From contig JALNYF010000011.1 of assembly GCA_023229985.1 (NCBI GenBank), positions 1 to 44,218 on the forward strand: a DNA stretch of 44,218 nucleotides, given 5' to 3'. The notes beneath the pieces are model-generated. The model saw only the letters and a list, made by a program, of their open reading frames with translations. It was not told where the DNA came from and made no database searches. Positions within the stretch are counted from its first letter, which is position 1, and every line of letters begins with the position of its first letter. This DNA comes from Bacteroidales bacterium (GTDB lineage Bacteria > Bacteroidota > Bacteroidia > Bacteroidales > WCHB1-69). A program made the translations under genes and the position numbers. This document shows positions 29,278 through 37,080 of this stretch, piece after piece.

Positions 29278-29305
29278 ATAATTTGTTTTTAATTAATAAT
29301 GCGAG

Positions 29306-29313
29306 CAAAAATA
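29306..29313 (-). promoter_or_regulatory. -7 box for DUF4190-like copy 1
   Basis: TATTTTTG on the minus strand, 28 bases upstream of the ATG. The same box and spacing are kept upstream of copy 2. Confidence 0.65.
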
Positions 29314-29392
29314 CAATTTTTTATATATTAACCACGAATATTAAATTTTTTTCCTCCGACATGTGCTTGATAATTTTTACCTCTCTTATAAT

Positions 29393-29751
29393 ATTGCGAT
29401 TAAAATTATTTTAGAGAGTTTAGACTCGGAAGGTGCTGGTTTGCGTGCACAACAAAACAACTTGTTATACAACGAAATAAGCAAAGATTATAAAGATATT
29501 TCTTCATAATCTTTGCTTATTTGAAGATGAAAAACGACCCTTTTCTGAATGCCATTCAGGTAAAATTCTCCTCCCTGATTTGTCATAAGACGCAAGGCGG
29601 ACAATGGGCAGTGGTTTTGTTGGACCAAGGATTAATAAAGGACGGCATTCTCACCAAATCCTATCTCCGTTGGTAATACACTTCCCTTACCCGCGCCACA
29701 GAAAAGGTCTACTTGATCAATTTTAATGATCCCTTTTTTGGCAATCTTTAA
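29393..29751 (+). pseudogene. Decayed 3' fragment of the RecD-like helicase gene
   Basis: Corresponds to about the last 120 codons of the helicase gene at 27524-28951. The fragment has no start region or ATPase motif I. The frame is broken by a stop after KDISS (TCATAA at 29504-29509), a one-base deletion in the same place, and a TAA in place of the TTA in the codon after RW (TGGTTATAC became TGGTAATAC). Blocks such as GACGCAAGGCGGACAATGGG remain identical. The stop after KDISS falls within a perfect inverted repeat (see 29475-29522). It cannot be functional as a protein. Confidence 0.9.
29475..29522. repeat. Perfect 17-bp inverted repeat inside the helicase pseudogene
   Basis: AAATAAGCAAAGATTAT at 29475-29491 and its exact reverse complement ATAATCTTTGCTTATTT at 29506-29522, with a 14-base loop. 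In the intact helicase gene (28670-28723) the left arm is nearly the same but the right arm is unrelated coding sequence apart from its last few bases. The palindrome therefore arose after the duplication. No T-run follows, so it is not a standard terminator. Confidence 0.9.
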
Positions 29752-30050
29752 TAATTCATCATCATATCCGTCATGGAACCGGCCACTTCTGCCACTGCCA
29801 TTTGAATAACAATTATTACAATGATGGTTACGACTGAAATAGCCAATCCTGTAATGGCAAGCGCTCTGGGAGCTTTAAATACGCCGATTAAAGAAAATAT
29901 AAACCCTAATGCCAACAAAATCCAATTTAAGACAGGAACCCAACTAAAACATAAGGCTAATAATGAAAAAATGAAACCGATTATACCCATAACATTCTTT
30001 TTACGAGTAGTAATTTGCGGATTTACCGCTTGTTCGTTTGTGTTGCTCAT
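29748..30050 (-). CDS. DUF4190-like small membrane protein, copy 2
   Basis: A 100-residue paralog of the protein at 28948-29277. The N-terminus (MSNTNEQAVNPQI) and the core WILLALGFIFSLIGVF are kept. The linker SDGNSP is lost and the last helix has diverged to SVVTIIVIIVIQMAVAEVAG. The reading frame is open and hydrophobicity is retained despite clear divergence, which suggests selection rather than decay, unlike the neighbouring helicase fragment. Confidence 0.78.
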   Translation of the reverse strand: MSNTNEQAVNPQITTRKKNVMGIIGFIFSLLALCFSWVPVLNWILLALGFIFSLIGVFKAPRALAITGLAISVVTIIVIIVIQMAVAEVAGSMTDMMMNY

Positions 30051-30078
30051 ATAATTTGTTTTTAATTAATAATGTGGG

Positions 30079-30086
30079 CAAAAATA
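30079..30086 (-). promoter_or_regulatory. -7 box for DUF4190-like copy 2
   Basis: TATTTTTG on the minus strand, at the same distance from the ATG as in copy 1, within the duplicated leader. Confidence 0.65.
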
Positions 30087-30172
30087 CAAATTTTTTTATA
30101 TCAACAACAAATATTAAAAATTTTTTCTCTCCGGCATAGTGCTTGATAACTTCTACCTCTCTTATAATATTG

Positions 30173-30418
30173 ATAATTAGCTATTTGTATTCGAAAAAAT
30201 AGGTACTTTTTTTTTCATGGTGAAGCTCGCTTAAATGCCATTCAACCGACCACGGTAAATGCAAACCTGATAATATATGATGTAGATAATAGCTTCATCC
30301 AAGTTTTTATTTTTTACCGGACAGTAATATTTTTTATATTCCATCATCTATGGTTGATAATGAAAATTTTTGTCAAAATCAAGAATGTATGGCTGCTCGT
30401 GAAATGGCCACACTCAAA
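30173..30418. other. Gene-free AT-rich spacer
   Basis: No gene supported. It contains the second copy of the degenerate repeat seen at 271-357 and a few promoter-like AT tracts. It is bounded by the end of the tandem duplication and the 3' end of the ABC-2 permease gene. No terminator hairpin recognised. Confidence 0.5.
30257..30330. repeat. Degenerate intergenic repeat, copy B
   Basis: Shares AAATGCAAACCTGATAATAT and TTTTTATTTTTTACCGGACA with copy A at 271-357, with a handful of mismatches and a shorter middle. It lies 3' of the minus-strand ABC exporter operon, matching the setting of copy A. Confidence 0.55.
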
Positions 30419-31429
30419 TTACAGCCGCCGGTAGCGCTTCAAACTGAGTGTGTTGAAGGCAAAAAGCAATACAATGATCACCACCAACCCTGCCAACCAA
30501 GGCAGAATCTCCATCATTCCGGCACCTTTTACCATAATTTCTTTCAAAGAAGTCGCCCCATAATACATCGGCATGACATAACAAAGATTCCCTAAGTTGA
30601 AAGGAATCAGGTCGATAGGAACAATTCCTGTAAAAAAGATTTGCGGCACAACAATAATGGGAATAAATTGAGCCACCTGAAATTCACTGTTGGCAAATAT
30701 GGAAACCAATGCCCCCGTTTCCACCGCGCAAATGGCCAAAAGTAGCATGATAAGAATACACAATCCGATACTTCCTGCTACGGAAACATTTAATAGATAG
30801 ACAGATAATAAAACTATCAATACAGCTTGTACGACTGCCACGATACCGTACCCGCACAAGTAGCCACCTACAATCTGCCATCGCTTCACCGGACTCATCA
30901 TCATCCGTTCCAATGTGTTAGTAAAACGTTCCCGTACCAATGCCATCCCACTGACAATGAATGTGAAAAAGAACACCAATACCGTTAAAAAGATGTTTGC
31001 CATAGACGAAAAGTAGCTCTCATCGGCAGAGCCGTAAATGCTTTCGGTCTTGATGCCGCCGAACGGCATCCTATCGCCCATTGCTTTTTGCACTGCCTGC
31101 ATCGCTTGGGCAGTCTTGCTGTTGTTTTCCATGACTCTGACAGAGAAGTTGCCCGCGCCATTCGGCCATAAAACGGCATCCACGGATTCGTCAATCAGCA
31201 TCTCGTTGATGTGTAAAGTATCGTCAAGTTGCTCTATTTGAGCATATTTCGTTAATGTGTTCGCTAATTGCGCCGGGGCGCGCACCAAGGCAATTTTGGG
31301 TTTATAATCGGAATCTCCCAAAAGAAAGTAAATCAAGACCATCAACAGCAAAGGGGCTGCCAACATAATTGCCAAGGTGCGAGGGTCGTTTTTTAATTGT
31401 CTTAATATGCGGATAATCAATGCCTTCAT
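30419..31429 (-). CDS. ABC-2 type transporter permease
   Basis: A 336-residue exporter subunit. One membrane helix near the N-terminus (residues about 18-37) is followed by an extracytoplasmic domain of about 110 residues. Five more helices run from about 140, with ERFTNTLERMMMSPVKRWQIVGGYL as the cytoplasmic coupling segment and GIVPIDLIPFNLGNLCYVMPMYY near the end. This is the YhgE/YbhR-like layout. It starts nine bases after the ATPase gene and forms a two-gene exporter with it. The cargo cannot be inferred; related systems move drugs or lipids. Confidence 0.9.
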   Translation of the reverse strand: MKALIIRILRQLKNDPRTLAIMLAAPLLLMVLIYFLLGDSDYKPKIALVRAPAQLANTLTKYAQIEQLDDTLHINEMLIDESVDAVLWPNGAGNFSVRVMENNSKTAQAMQAVQKAMGDRMPFGGIKTESIYGSADESYFSSMANIFLTVLVFFFTFIVSGMALVRERFTNTLERMMMSPVKRWQIVGGYLCGYGIVAVVQAVLIVLLSVYLLNVSVAGSIGLCILIMLLLAICAVETGALVSIFANSEFQVAQFIPIIVVPQIFFTGIVPIDLIPFNLGNLCYVMPMYYGATSLKEIMVKGAGMMEILPWLAGLVVIIVLLFAFNTLSLKRYRRL

Positions 31430-31438
31430 CTTTTTGGT

Positions 31439-32140
31439 TTAATGAGTTTTGATAAATAGTTCCTCAATATGTCCGGTTTCGGTTTGCTTCAACAGGTTGC
31501 TCACGGAATCGTAAGCAATTAACCCTCCGCCATTGATTAAGGCGGCTTTGTCGCACTCATTCACTTCGTCCATGACGTGCGTGCTGATAAGCAGGGTTTT
31601 GCCGGCGTTGCGCCAAGCATTGAACTGTTGCCACACGCTGCGGCGCAATACGGGGTCAATGCCCACCGTAGGTTCATCTAATAGCAGTAATTCCGGATCG
31701 TTGAAGGTGGCAATTGCCAACGACAGACGCTTTTTCATGCCCCCCGAAAATTTTGAGACCAGCTTGTGCTTGTCAGCGGTCAGTCCTACCATTTCAAAGG
31801 CGGTTTCGGCACGTTGCTTGAATGTTTTTTTATCAAGATGATACAAACCGGCAAAAAAAGCAAGATTATCCATCGCTGAAAGATTGTCGTAAAGTGAGTC
31901 ACTTTGCGGCATAAACCCTATTCGCGATAATAAGGAAAGATTAGGGACCGTTGTTCCGTCAATTCGTATCTGCCCGCTGTCAGCGCGAATAGCCCCCAAG
32001 ATAAGACGTATCAATGTGGTTTTCCCCGAACCGGAAGGTCCTAACAAACAGATTGTTTCACCTTTCGGAATGTGAAAAGTGATCTCTTTCAAAACGCTCT
32101 GTTTTTCAAAAGATTTACTGAGATGTTCAATATCTATCAT
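31439..32140 (-). CDS. ABC transporter ATP-binding protein (exporter type)
   Basis: A 233-residue ATPase. Walker A is LLGPSGSGKTTLIRL (about residues 33-47); the Q-loop is in GFMPQSDSLYDNLSAMDNLAFF; the signature is FSGGMKKRLSLA; Walker B is LLLLDEPTVGIDP; the switch histidine is in LISTHVMDE. This belongs to the DrrA/YbhF-like class that pairs with ABC-2 permeases, and the permease gene lies nine bases downstream. Length is short, ending soon after the ATPase core. Confidence 0.94.
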   Translation of the reverse strand: MIDIEHLSKSFEKQSVLKEITFHIPKGETICLLGPSGSGKTTLIRLILGAIRADSGQIRIDGTTVPNLSLLSRIGFMPQSDSLYDNLSAMDNLAFFAGLYHLDKKTFKQRAETAFEMVGLTADKHKLVSKFSGGMKKRLSLAIATFNDPELLLLDEPTVGIDPVLRRSVWQQFNAWRNAGKTLLISTHVMDEVNECDKAALINGGGLIAYDSVSNLLKQTETGHIEELFIKTH

Positions 32141-32195
32141 AGATTTATCGCTTCGTAATTTTTAAAAATGGCTTTTTTAAATCATCAACAATTGG

Positions 32196-32203
32196 CAAAA
32201 ATA
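32196..32203 (-). promoter_or_regulatory. -7 box for the ABC exporter operon
   Basis: TATTTTTG on the minus strand, 55 bases upstream of the ATPase start and divergent from the pta promoter. Confidence 0.55.
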
Positions 32204-32273
32204 CAATTAATCTTGTTTTAATTCGAATTATTCTTTTAATTTTTTTAAACTGAATAAAAAATCATTTTTTTTG

Positions 32274-32281
32274 TATTTTTG
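32274..32281 (+). promoter_or_regulatory. -7 box for pta
   Basis: TATTTTTG followed by GCATC, a strong -7 match. The start codon is at 32452, so the leader would be about 165 bases, unusually long compared with the other genes here. Confidence 0.65.
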
Positions 32282-32362
32282 CATCTCTAAAAAAATAGAA
32301 GACGACTTATCAAACTAACTGATTTTGTACATTTTATCAAGTAATTATAAAAACAAGAAATG

Positions 32363-32402
32363 ATCATTTGAGGGAGTCCGTTTCGGAATCTTTTCAAATG
32401 AT
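32363..32402 (+). promoter_or_regulatory. Structured hairpin in the pta leader
   Basis: A perfect 9-bp outer stem ATCATTTGA / TCAAATGAT encloses an inner hairpin TCCG-TTT-CGGA. It lies about 80 bases after the predicted transcription start and 50 bases before the pta ATG. There is no T-run directly after it, so it is not a classic terminator. It could be a protein-binding or RNA-stability element. No known riboswitch is recognised. Confidence 0.5.
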
Positions 32403-32451
32403 TTTGTATAGACACTAAAACAAAAGTATTATATATTTTAAAACCATAATT

Positions 32452-33453
32452 ATGAGTTTAATTCAAGACATTAAAGAAAACGCAAAGAGGTACAACAAAC
32501 GTATTGTCCTTGCAGAAGGTGAAGAAGAGAGAACGATACAAGCGGCGGATATCGTCATTGCTCAAAATCTTGCTTCCATTGTTTTATTGGGAAATCCTGA
32601 TGTGATCAAAGCAAAAGCCGAAAAATTCGGATTAAAGAATTTAGACAAAGCAACCATTATTGACCCGGTTCGCAATCCGAAAAAAGAATTTTATGCAGAG
32701 ATGCTTTGTGAGATTCGCAAAAGTAAAGGCTTGCAAATGCCCGAGGCTTTACAATTAGTGGAAGATCCACTCTATTTGGCAACACTATTGATTAAAAATA
32801 AAGAAGTGGATGGCGAAGTGGCAGGAGCTTTAAATGCTACCGGCAATGTTTTGCGCCCTGCTTTTCAAATTGTAAAAACCCTCCCCGGCGTTTCAGTTGT
32901 ATCGGGTGCTTTTATTATGATTTTTAAAGATAAACAATGGGGCGACAATGGCATTATGGTCTTCGCTGATTGCGCTGCACACCCCAATCCGAATGAACAA
33001 GAGTTGGCACAAATTGCCGTCGTTACCGCTAAAACGGCAAAAGCAATTGCCGGATTAGACCCGCGCGTTGCGATGTTGAGTTTCTCAACCAAAGGTTCTG
33101 CTAAACACGAAATGGTTGATAAAGTAGTGAATGCCACGAAGATAGCAAAAGAAATGGATCCTAATTTGAAAATTGACGGCGAATTGCAAGCAGATGCCGC
33201 CATCGTTCCTTCTGTTGGCGCAAGCAAAGCTCCCGGAAGCGAAATTGCCGGAAAAGCCAACGTGCTCGTTTTCCCTACATTGGAAGTAGGCAATATCGCC
33301 TACAAATTGGTTCAACGCTTTGCCGGTGCCGAAGCCGTAGGTCCTATTATGCAAGGTATGGCTGCTCCTATCAATGACCTGTCAAGAGGTTGCTCTGTAG
33401 AAGATATCGTCAGCTTAGTTGCGATAACCGCTTGCCAAGCTGCAGCAAAATAG
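32452..33453 (+). CDS. pta: Phosphate acetyltransferase
   Basis: Interconverts acetyl-CoA and acetyl phosphate. A 333-residue short-form Pta without the N-terminal DRTGG and P-loop parts. Family blocks are present: VLAEGEEERTIQAADIV, DPVRNPKK, GEVAGALNATGNVLRPAFQIVKT, MLSFSTKGSAKHEMVDKV, IDGELQADAAIVPSVGASKAPGSEIAGKANVLVFPTLEVGNIAYKL. The partner acetate kinase gene is not next to it: a strong terminator follows immediately. It is transcribed alone, behind a long leader with a hairpin. Confidence 0.95.
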   Translation: MSLIQDIKENAKRYNKRIVLAEGEEERTIQAADIVIAQNLASIVLLGNPDVIKAKAEKFGLKNLDKATIIDPVRNPKKEFYAEMLCEIRKSKGLQMPEALQLVEDPLYLATLLIKNKEVDGEVAGALNATGNVLRPAFQIVKTLPGVSVVSGAFIMIFKDKQWGDNGIMVFADCAAHPNPNEQELAQIAVVTAKTAKAIAGLDPRVAMLSFSTKGSAKHEMVDKVVNATKIAKEMDPNLKIDGELQADAAIVPSVGASKAPGSEIAGKANVLVFPTLEVGNIAYKLVQRFAGAEAVGPIMQGMAAPINDLSRGCSVEDIVSLVAITACQAAAK

Positions 33454-33470
33454 ATTCAAACGAAGTATCG

Positions 33471-33508
33471 AAATGCCGGCATCGATCATACGTGCCGGCA
33501 TTTTTTTT
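33471..33508 (+). terminator. Rho-independent terminator of pta
   Basis: An 11-bp stem AAATGCCGGCA / TGCCGGCATTT around an 11-base loop, followed by eight T in a row from 33501. It starts 18 bases after the pta stop. Confidence 0.95.
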
Positions 33509-33674
33509 ACCGTGCGGTAAATAAGATTTGCATTATCATCAAAACTTTTTTTACATAACAAAAAAACAATTTGTGATGATGTCCGTGTACTTCGCCTCGC
33601 GACAGGTGCCCGCAACGTCGCTGTGGCGAAATTTGATAATCAGCATAAAATCAATATTTTCAGATCAACGATCT
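33509..33674. other. Spacer with a GC-rich patch
   Basis: No gene. A GC-rich patch at about 33585-33640 (TTCGCCTCGCGACAGGTGCC...) stands out from the AT-rich surroundings and resembles a decayed repeat. No repeat partner could be confirmed by eye. Confidence 0.4.
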
Positions 33675-35411
33675 TTAAAAATGGACGGCTAATCCGAAAT
33701 GAATTTTGCCGGTTTTGAAAGAAATAGGGCTATTTTGCTGTTGCCCAAGAGCATAACTGATGTAAAAAAGACCGGCTTTGGTGTCAAAGTTGGCTCCTAA
33801 TCCAAAACCCCACGGATAATCCTTAAAATAAGGGGCTTGCGCAACAACCCGTTCATACCAAGCTCCATTTACGAATAAATTAAGGTATGATAAGCGGGCG
33901 AATCTGAATCTAATTTCCGTATAACCAATCAAATAAGAAGAAGCGCGGAGTGACATTTCATCGAAGCCTTGCAATGATTGAGTACCACCGATTTTAAATA
34001 AATCATTGCTCAATTGTTGGGTTCCCCCCTTCCAGCCGCCCCTGCTACCAACCACCCACACCCACCGCTTGTGAAGCGGCACATAACCGGCGAGTTCGCC
34101 CTCTAATTGATAATTAACCACCATTAAATCAATATTTTGATATAGTGCATCAGCCACTTCTCGGTTCTTTTCAACCGTGCGACTGCCCACAGAAAAATCA
34201 CCACTCACTACGATTCCCCGCTGCGGATAACGAATATTATCTAACAAACGATAAGAAAATCGAATCCCATACATCGTTTTATGAAAATCGAAGCTCAGTG
34301 AATCCGTCGGCGTAATCGTAATCGACTGAGGTGATAGAAGGGAAGAAGATGTATAATCAAAATAAGTACGAAGATTATTGTTGCCGCCGAAAGAGTATTG
34401 CAAAGCCACTTTATAATTCATATTCAGATAGTTCGTATCTTTTTTATCCAACAAAAAGGCAGCTGCCACCCCAAAAGGAGTGCGAAAGAGATACGGAAAA
34501 TCGGCAGATACATTCAAAAATTGCGAATAGGATTCGGGACATTTCCACGACAATTGCAATTTTTCCCCAATATGGAAGATGTTTTGCAAACTCAGATTTA
34601 CTTCTCCCGTAAACATCACTTTGCCATTTTGCGAACTAACAGGGACAATTCCCAAATAGCCGTCAAACTGATTGACTTTTTGTTTTTCGAGAAAGAGATA
34701 AAGATAAGCCTTATCCCCCACGAACTCTACACCTGCAGGACGAATGACGGATGCAAAAGTCAAGTCGTTCAACCGCCGCGGAACCTGTCGAAAAATCTTT
34801 TCGCGGTAGGGCTTGTTTTTTCGCAATCCCAAATAAGGAAAAATAAAACTGTTTTTGATTTTTACATTGCCTTTGAGAATAACAGAATCAAAAGTAATCA
34901 GACGATTTTTTTCGATGCTAACGATTGAAACTGTATCTTGTTGAAAATCAGGATTAATCAGGCTTATTTGTGCAAAAGGATAACCGTTATTCTCCAAGTA
35001 ATCGAGGGTTTGAGAAGTAAATGTCGAATAGTCGGTTAAACGAATCAGATGATTGTTGACCCATTTTTGGAGCGGCGTATTTTCAATAAAAAGGGCATCA
35101 TCATCTGAAAGCAGCAGCGAGGCAGAATGATAATATTTCCCGATATATGGGTAAATATAAAAAGAGGAGGCGTTTTCGGTTACCGAATCAATAGAAAAAG
35201 CAAGGTAGCCTTGTGATTGAGCAAATGTAACGAATTGTTTTAGTTGCGTTTGCAGATCAATGGTATCTTTTGCATTTTTATGAAGTCCATTTTTTTTTGC
35301 AAGAAGAGCTTGGGGAATAGAATCGGCACAAACGACAATGGATTTTTGAGAAAAAGCCAACGAAGTCGAGAGCAGCATAAAAAAACAACAAAAAAATCCT
35401 CTAAAATTCAA
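33675..35411 (-). CDS. Omp85-family outer-membrane protein (POTRA plus barrel)
   Basis: A 578-residue outer-membrane protein with a signal peptide ending at AFSQ. Residues about 45-260 contain POTRA-like segments (LDYLENNGYPFAQISLINPDF; ITFDSVILKGNVKIKNSFIFPYLGL). The rest is a beta barrel with FKIGGTQSLQGFDE as the conserved Omp85 loop motif and a C-terminal phenylalanine (FGLAVHF). It is shorter than BamA (about 800) and is closer to TamA in size. Whether it assembles proteins or exports something cannot be told. It stands alone on the minus strand, divergent from the small-lipoprotein operon, and follows a spacer after pta. Confidence 0.82.
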   Translation of the reverse strand: MNFRGFFCCFFMLLSTSLAFSQKSIVVCADSIPQALLAKKNGLHKNAKDTIDLQTQLKQFVTFAQSQGYLAFSIDSVTENASSFYIYPYIGKYYHSASLLLSDDDALFIENTPLQKWVNNHLIRLTDYSTFTSQTLDYLENNGYPFAQISLINPDFQQDTVSIVSIEKNRLITFDSVILKGNVKIKNSFIFPYLGLRKNKPYREKIFRQVPRRLNDLTFASVIRPAGVEFVGDKAYLYLFLEKQKVNQFDGYLGIVPVSSQNGKVMFTGEVNLSLQNIFHIGEKLQLSWKCPESYSQFLNVSADFPYLFRTPFGVAAAFLLDKKDTNYLNMNYKVALQYSFGGNNNLRTYFDYTSSSLLSPQSITITPTDSLSFDFHKTMYGIRFSYRLLDNIRYPQRGIVVSGDFSVGSRTVEKNREVADALYQNIDLMVVNYQLEGELAGYVPLHKRWVWVVGSRGGWKGGTQQLSNDLFKIGGTQSLQGFDEMSLRASSYLIGYTEIRFRFARLSYLNLFVNGAWYERVVAQAPYFKDYPWGFGLGANFDTKAGLFYISYALGQQQNSPISFKTGKIHFGLAVHF

Positions 35412-35470
35412 CGCAAAAAAAATATTTTAAAAACAATACCGATTATATATAAACTGACTTGTATTTTATT

Positions 35471-35478
35471 TATTTTTG
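35471..35478 (+). promoter_or_regulatory. -7 box for the lipoprotein/LysE/rnhB operon
   Basis: TATTTTTG, 22 bases before the ATG at 35501. It excludes the earlier in-frame codon at 35459 as a start. Confidence 0.65.
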
Positions 35479-35500
35479 CAGTTCAAAAAAAAATGTAGAA

Positions 35501-35647
35501 ATGAAGAAGTTATTAGTTGTAATTGGTTTATTATCAGTTTGTTTTTTCGCATTAGCAGCATGTGCTACCAGAGAAAAATGTCCGGCTTATGGTCATTATT
35601 CCCAAGTCGTACAACCTATTGATATGGAGACTGCATCAGTGAACTAA
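35501..35647 (+). CDS. 48-residue lipoprotein with a CPAYG motif
   Basis: A tiny lipoprotein: signal peptide MKKLLVVIGLLSVCFFALAA, then lipidation Cys (LAAC) and a mature part of about 28 residues with TREKCPAYGHYSQ. I recall similar minute lipoproteins carrying a CPAY(G) motif from other Bacteroidetes, but have no role for them. The promoter at 35471-35478 fixes the start at 35501. The next gene starts six bases downstream, so the peptide heads a four-gene operon. The mature chain has one free cysteine besides the lipidated one. Confidence 0.75.
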   Translation: MKKLLVVIGLLSVCFFALAACATREKCPAYGHYSQVVQPIDMETASVN

Positions 35648-35653
35648 CGAATT

Positions 35654-36427
35654 GTGGGTATAATATTCCAACATAAGCGGTTGGCAATACTAAGTATATG
35701 CCTTGTTTTTTTGCTCTATTTCGGTTACGCCCAAGAAGTGGGTGAGGTAGAGTGGAAGAAGGTTATTGTCAAAGAATGGGGTGTTGGCGGTTTTTTAAAC
35801 ACGAATGGCGGTGGACTTAGTTTTCAGCAGGGTCGTACGCCCACTTATTATAATAAACACTTCTGGGAGATAGATTTGTGGTATAATGCTCACCATAAGA
35901 CGGTACGCGCGCGCAATCCTTATTATTCTGATGCTACGGGTTATTCATACGGGAAATTATGTGATTTGATGTTTCTGCGGGGTGGTTACGGGTTTCAGCG
36001 TACCTTGCACCAAAAGCCCTATTGGGGAGGCGTGCGGATTCGTTATACCATTTCCGGAGGATTGTCGTTAGGGTTTTCCATGCCGGTGTATTTATACATC
36101 GTCAATTATTCCACTACAGGTTCCGTTATTGGCAAATACACCGCGAAATATGAACCCGAAAAATTCGGAATTGATGATATTCTCGGTCGATCTTCTTATT
36201 TTCAGGGCATAGGGGAGACAAAATTACACCCCGGCTTCTATTGCAAAACAGGAGTCAATTTTGATTTTAGCAAAGATGAATATACGATGCATGCAATAGA
36301 AATCGGTGTTTCTATTGATATGGTTTTCCCGTTTGTTCAACAAATGGCATATAACAAAGCCAAACCATTTCATCTTTGCGCCTACATTGCCTATTATTTT
36401 GGTAAACGGAAAGGAAATTACGAATAA
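35654..36427 (+). CDS. Outer-membrane beta-barrel protein of unknown function
   Basis: A 257-residue exported protein. The apparent start is GTG at 35654 (six bases after the lipoprotein stop), followed by a signal peptide ending at YFGYAQ. The mature part alternates polar and aromatic residues as in an outer-membrane barrel (GVGGFLNTNGGGLSFQQGRTP, LMFLRGGYGFQR, YWGGVRIRYTISGGLSLGFSMPVYLYI) and ends in CAYIAYYFGKRKGNYE. I do not recognise a named family. Position between a lipoprotein and LysE genes suggests an envelope role. Confidence 0.7.
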   Translation: MGIIFQHKRLAILSICLVFLLYFGYAQEVGEVEWKKVIVKEWGVGGFLNTNGGGLSFQQGRTPTYYNKHFWEIDLWYNAHHKTVRARNPYYSDATGYSYGKLCDLMFLRGGYGFQRTLHQKPYWGGVRIRYTISGGLSLGFSMPVYLYIVNYSTTGSVIGKYTAKYEPEKFGIDDILGRSSYFQGIGETKLHPGFYCKTGVNFDFSKDEYTMHAIEIGVSIDMVFPFVQQMAYNKAKPFHLCAYIAYYFGKRKGNYE

Positions 36428-36434
36428 ATAATCT

Positions 36435-37079
36435 ATGGGAATCGTTGCCACTATTTTACAAGCTATACCTATCGGGTTCGTCATTGCCATTACTCCCGGA
36501 GCAGCTCTTTTTGGCATTATTCAAACCAGCATCTCCAGAGGATTTAAAGCCGGAATCCTTTTTGCTTTAGGCATTACCATCAGCGATATTCTGATTATTT
36601 CCCTTTGTCTGTGGGGCATGGTATCAATTATGGACAATCCAACCATTCGCTTTACTCTCAGTATTTTAGGCGGATTAATTCTCATTGTATACGGGTTGTT
36701 TACTTTTTTTAATAAGAAATCCGATTTTTCAGTCAAAAAACAGAAAGAGGTTCTCGACTCAACGGGAACAACCTCCATTAAACCCTATCAATGTTTTTTC
36801 AAAGGGTTTGCCTTCAATTTTACCAACCCGTTTGTTTGGGTACTTTGGTTAGGAATTAGCCCATACAGCGGAAACACAACCCAAATGAATATTCTCTTTT
36901 TTGCATCGATTCTTTTGACGGTTTTTATTATCGATTTAATGAAAAGTTTCTTCGCCGGTAAAATAAAGAACATTATTACACACCAAGTTGGTTATATCAT
37001 CAATCGTGTAGTTGGACTTGTTTTTTGTCTTTTGGGGGTCATCATGATTGTCAGGATGTCGGTAGAACTTTATTTTTAA
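36435..37079 (+). CDS. LysE/RhtB-family amino-acid exporter
   Basis: A 214-residue inner-membrane protein with about six helices. The N-terminal signature IPIGFVIAITPGAALFGIIQTSISRGFKAGILFALGITISD matches LysE/RhtB, which export amino acids by proton antiport. Asn-Pro in FNFTNPFVWVLWLG is the second conserved site. It starts seven bases after the barrel protein and ends one base before rnhB. Substrate is not predictable. Confidence 0.9.
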   Translation: MGIVATILQAIPIGFVIAITPGAALFGIIQTSISRGFKAGILFALGITISDILIISLCLWGMVSIMDNPTIRFTLSILGGLILIVYGLFTFFNKKSDFSVKKQKEVLDSTGTTSIKPYQCFFKGFAFNFTNPFVWVLWLGISPYSGNTTQMNILFFASILLTVFIIDLMKSFFAGKIKNIITHQVGYIINRVVGLVFCLLGVIMIVRMSVELYF

Positions 37080-37080
37080 G

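Larger units (their letters stand above)
28589..29392. repeat. Tandem duplication, unit 1
   Basis: This unit carries the 3' part of the helicase gene, the small membrane-protein gene on the other strand and its promoter. The same order recurs in 29393-30172. The unit boundaries share a short ATTG: ATTGACATAAAAATTATTTT at the left end of unit 1 and ATTGCGATTAAAATTATTTT at the left end of unit 2. The repeats are head to tail with no DNA between them. Confidence 0.85.
29393..30172. repeat. Tandem duplication, unit 2
   Basis: Second copy of 28589-29392, diverged by substitutions and small deletions. It ends with ATAATATTG, as unit 1 does. The helicase part is broken, while the membrane-protein gene and its promoter box stay intact. 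Confidence 0.85.

Noticed and set aside
29475..29522. Palindrome as a transcription terminator
   Set aside because: No T-run follows on either strand, and it arose inside a pseudogene; better explained as a mutation footprint.
30350..30595. 81-residue open frame
   Set aside because: Overlaps the 3' end of the ABC-2 permease gene on the other strand and has no signal, domain or promoter.
34398..34928. 176-residue antisense open frame
   Set aside because: Opposite to the Omp85-family gene; no domain and no promoter.
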